From assembly GCA_001600355.1 (NCBI GenBank), contig BCJU01000001.1:1013178-1077177 (forward strand): a DNA stretch of 64,000 bases. Direction: 5' to 3'. Within the stretch, counting starts at the first letter, position 1. Each line of letters begins with the position of its first letter. Under the pieces are notes generated by a model. It was given only the letters and a program-made list of their open reading frames with translations, was not told the DNA's origin and ran no database searches. The DNA is from Meira nashicola (taxonomy: Eukaryota; Basidiomycota; Exobasidiomycetes; Exobasidiales; Brachybasidiaceae). Made by a program: the position numbers and the translations under genes. Shown in pieces: positions 61,415 to 64,000 of the stretch.

Positions 61415-64000
61415 TCAAGTAGCACCATTGGTTTGTTCTTCTCTGCTTGTTGTACGGGCAGCATGAGATTCGCGTACAGCATTCAATTCTCTCTTCAATC
61501 CTTCTATTTGTTGTTTACTCTCCTGTAGACGGGCTTGCATTTTTTCATTATGTGCAGCATGCAATTCCTCAAATTCGGAATTTTGTACTTTGTTATCGCT
61601 TCGGGAACTCTGTAAAGAATATGCGCATTACTGCTCTGTATCAGTTTATCATTCCACTTTGAAGATTCATTTAAAGATTAACTTACCAAAATTCGCTCAG
61701 TTCCAGGTACACCAGATGGTGTAGCTTGACTCTTCGCTTGAGCTTCAATTTGTTCCAATTGTAGTGCAAATGTTTTCTGAGTTTCTTGCATTGCATAACG
61801 TGAATCGTCCAATTCACGTTTGTATTCATCAACAAGTCTGGCTTTTTCTTCGAGTTCTTCTTTGAGTTGTTTGATCTGATCAAATGTCTTGGAATGTTCT
61901 TCAGCATGCTCTTTCATCAATCTTGAGATATCTTTTGCATGTGATTCTTCCATTTCATTCATTTGTTTCTTAACCGTTGCCACTTCGGCAGAACTGTCTC
62001 CGTTACTCTTTGTATCCTTTAACTCACGTTCAAGCTCTTCAACTTTCTTTTGAAGGTCTTCTGAAGGCTTCACATCATTAGCTTTCTTCTCAGCTAGTGC
62101 TAGATTAGCTTTCAACTCTTCATTATCTTTACGGAGCTTGTCAAACATTTCCGTCAATTCCGCTTGCGTCTGTTTGTTCGCTTCTTTTTGTTCTTTGTTA
62201 TCCTCTTCAGCTTGATGCAATTCAGATTCTAGCTGTTGGATTTTGGCTTGAGCATCCTTCAAGGCTGCAGCTTGTTTATCATTGCTGGAGTTAGTACTCT
62301 CCTTCGCTTTGGCAATCTCGGCTTCGAGCGTTTTGATTGTGCTTTGAGCTTTGGCTAATTGTTCGCTTTGTGCGCTTCCTGCAGAACTATGCTCCTTCTT
62401 AAGAGCTTCTAATTGACTTTCCGTTGCTGCTACCTTTTCTTGTACGGCACTGAACTCTTTTGCATGCTTAGATGATGCCTCTTCCGCTTCCTTCCTTCTC
62501 AAACCCAATTCCTTGTCCAATTTTTCGGCTTTAGCAGCTGCTTGTGAAATTGCATCATTATGTTCTTTCTCGGAAGCATCTAGACGTTGTTCAAGCAATC
62601 GAATCTCTTCTTGCGCTGACTTTAATTCGGCCGCATCTTTGGAACCAGCACTAATTTTCGATGTAGCGGTTTTCAATTCGATCTCAAGAGCTGTGATCTT
62701 ACTTTGAGCGGCAGTAAGAGCTTCTTGTTCTTTGGCTGTAGATTCACCCTGTGCCTTTTGCAACGAATTCAACTTCTCCTCGGCATCCTCAGCAGCTTTT
62801 TGAGCAGCGGCCAATGCACTGGCTTGCTTTGCGTCACCCTCGCTGGATGCTTTCTTGGATGTGGTTAATTGCTCTTGCAAGCTTTTAATCAAAGATTGGG
62901 CTTCTGCTAATTCTGCGGCAGTCTTACCGTTAGTTGCTTCTGAACTTTTTGCTGCGTCTTCAAGTCCTTTGCGTGTTGTTGCATGTTCTGCTTTCACCTT
63001 CTCTAGCTCAGCTTGGAGTGCAGTGGCCTCGTCTGCTTTGCTTTGCAATGCTGCTGCAGTCTTTGCATTTTCTTCTTCGATTGATGAACCTTGAGAAGCT
63101 TGTTGTGCTTTCAAGCTTTCCAATTCATCAGACTTTGCCTTAACAGCCAAATCTTTCTGTTTGACATCATCAAGAGCTTTTGCCAATTCAGCTTCCACCT
63201 CTTTAACGCTGCTTTGCAGATCACCCAAAGCGGTAGCATGCTTTGAGCCAGCTTCGCCCGCTTGTTTCTGAGAGGCTTCAAGTTGAGATTCAAGGTCTTT
63301 AATCTTGACCTGGGTTTCGGCAAGGTCCTCTGAAGCTTTGTTCGATGCATCTTGACTCTCCTTAAGACCGCTGATTTCTACTTCCAATTCAGCAATTCTT
63401 GCTTGTGCCTTTGATAAATCTTCATTAGATGATGTTTTTTCGCCTTCAGTAAGTTTGACGTTGGCTAATTGTTCTTCCAGCTCTTTGATCTTCTCTTGCG
63501 CTTCTACCAATTTCTCTCCCGCACCATCTTCCGTTGTCTCTTCGCCATTTGTTGTTTTTTCTCCGGCACTCTTACCCTTTTCAATCTCTGCATCTTTCTC
63601 TTGATTTGCCTTTTCCGCTTCTTCCAGCTTTTGCTTTGTTTCCTCTAATTCAGCTTTGAGTTTCTTATTACGTTCTTGCAAATCTACTGCAGTGATTGGC
63701 TTCCTAATTCCACCTGCACTTGCGCCATTTGTACCAGTTGTCGAGGCTGAAGAAGGTGAGCGAACGGAAGATCCGGTTGCTGTACTTGTTCTTGGAGTTG
63801 CTACAACACCTGCTCTAGCAGGAGTGCTCGCTGCAACAGAAGTACGGGGACGTGGAGTTGCTCCTGTGGCTGAGGAAACGGAAGAGCGTAAATTGGAGGT
63901 AGCACTGGCGCCTGTTGGGCTTCTTACACCTGCTGTTGTTGGACTTCTGACAGTTGCAGTAGTTGCTTTTGTAGGTGTAGCACCAGGTCGTACAGTTGTG
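61415..64000 (-). CDS. Long coiled-coil protein, possibly CLIP-170/dynactin-type (5' end outside window)
   Basis: Two exons are visible: from beyond 64000 down to 61687, then 61609-61415 (intron GTAAGT...TACAG), at least 835 residues. The reading frame is still open at the window edge. The visible N-terminal part is Ser/Thr/Ala/Pro-rich and basic, with repeated VRSP and TPR-like motifs; from IRKPITAVDLQERNKKL onward it is one long coiled coil (KLEEAEK, then heptad Lys/Glu/Leu/Ala sequence). The last exon gives FEELHAAHNEKMQARLQESK and ends EEQTNGAT. A basic S/P-rich linker before a coiled coil is the layout of CLIP-170 or dynactin p150 proteins, which carry CAP-Gly domains upstream. No CAP-Gly domain is inside the window and no C-terminal zinc knuckle is seen, so the name is tentative. 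Confidence 0.7.

Overview
This window is nuclear DNA of a fungus, almost certainly a basidiomycete. The evidence is the gene set: a single-ORF phenylalanine ammonia-lyase, a Kre6/Skn1-type GH16, tandem DUF2786 proteins, an MCH1-type transporter and an Ish1-domain protein. Introns are few, short (about 60-90 nt) and have GTGAGT-like donors. Coding and spacer DNA are both rather AT-rich. Low intron density would fit Ustilaginomycotina, but the sequence alone does not settle the lineage. I see no rRNA or tRNA gene, CRISPR array or intact transposable element.

Layout. 1-4.6 kb: the 3' part of an armadillo protein (SmgGDS-like) converging on a RING-H2 protein with an N-myristoylation signal. 5.9-11.7 kb: secreted GH30 glycosidase, TFIID subunit TAF8, FAD oxidoreductase. 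12.2-17.3 kb: three tandem paralogues with DUF2786 and its companion domain. 17.6-24.9 kb: catalase, GH16 beta-glucan synthesis protein, and a CHY zinc-finger protein whose first coding exon is only 5 nt. 25.1-32.3 kb: CaM-kinase and a homeodomain factor separated by about 3.5 kb of non-coding DNA. 32.7-37.1 kb: cyclophilin H, an RraA-like protein sharing a short divergent promoter with it, an unknown acidic protein, and a five-exon methyltransferase. 37.4-40.4 kb: a HIG1-domain mitochondrial protein and a secretory-pathway Ish1-repeat protein ending in HVEL. 41.1-46.3 kb: phenylalanine ammonia-lyase divergent from an amino-acid permease. 46.4-52.1 kb: nuclear FKBP, an ING/PHD protein, a ThuA-like secreted protein. 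52.5-64 kb: MCH1-like transporter, Not4 ubiquitin ligase, RhoGAP protein, and the 3' part of a long coiled-coil protein.

Most genes are unrelated housekeeping neighbours and do not form a pathway. Links worth noting are: chromatin and transcription factors (TAF8, homeodomain, ING, FKBP, Not4); cell-wall enzymes (GH30, GH16); and the divergent phenylalanine ammonia-lyase/permease pair.

The least explained region is the 12-17.5 kb array. Three fast-diverging nuclear-looking paralogues are packed with SUMO-acceptor-like PsiKxE motifs and have SUMO-interaction-like acidic/hydrophobic patches. One of them has lengthened its N-terminus by tandemly duplicating its own start region. Also notable are an intergenic enrichment of the CATGCAT word, an ATG-free leader of about 550 nt before the homeodomain gene, and several very small exons that simple ORF finding misses. 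I recoded 24189-24935, 33451-34376, 36003-37109, 38585-40368, 29845-32329, 44641-46302 and 61415-64000 as spliced genes by hand from splice consensus and family conservation.
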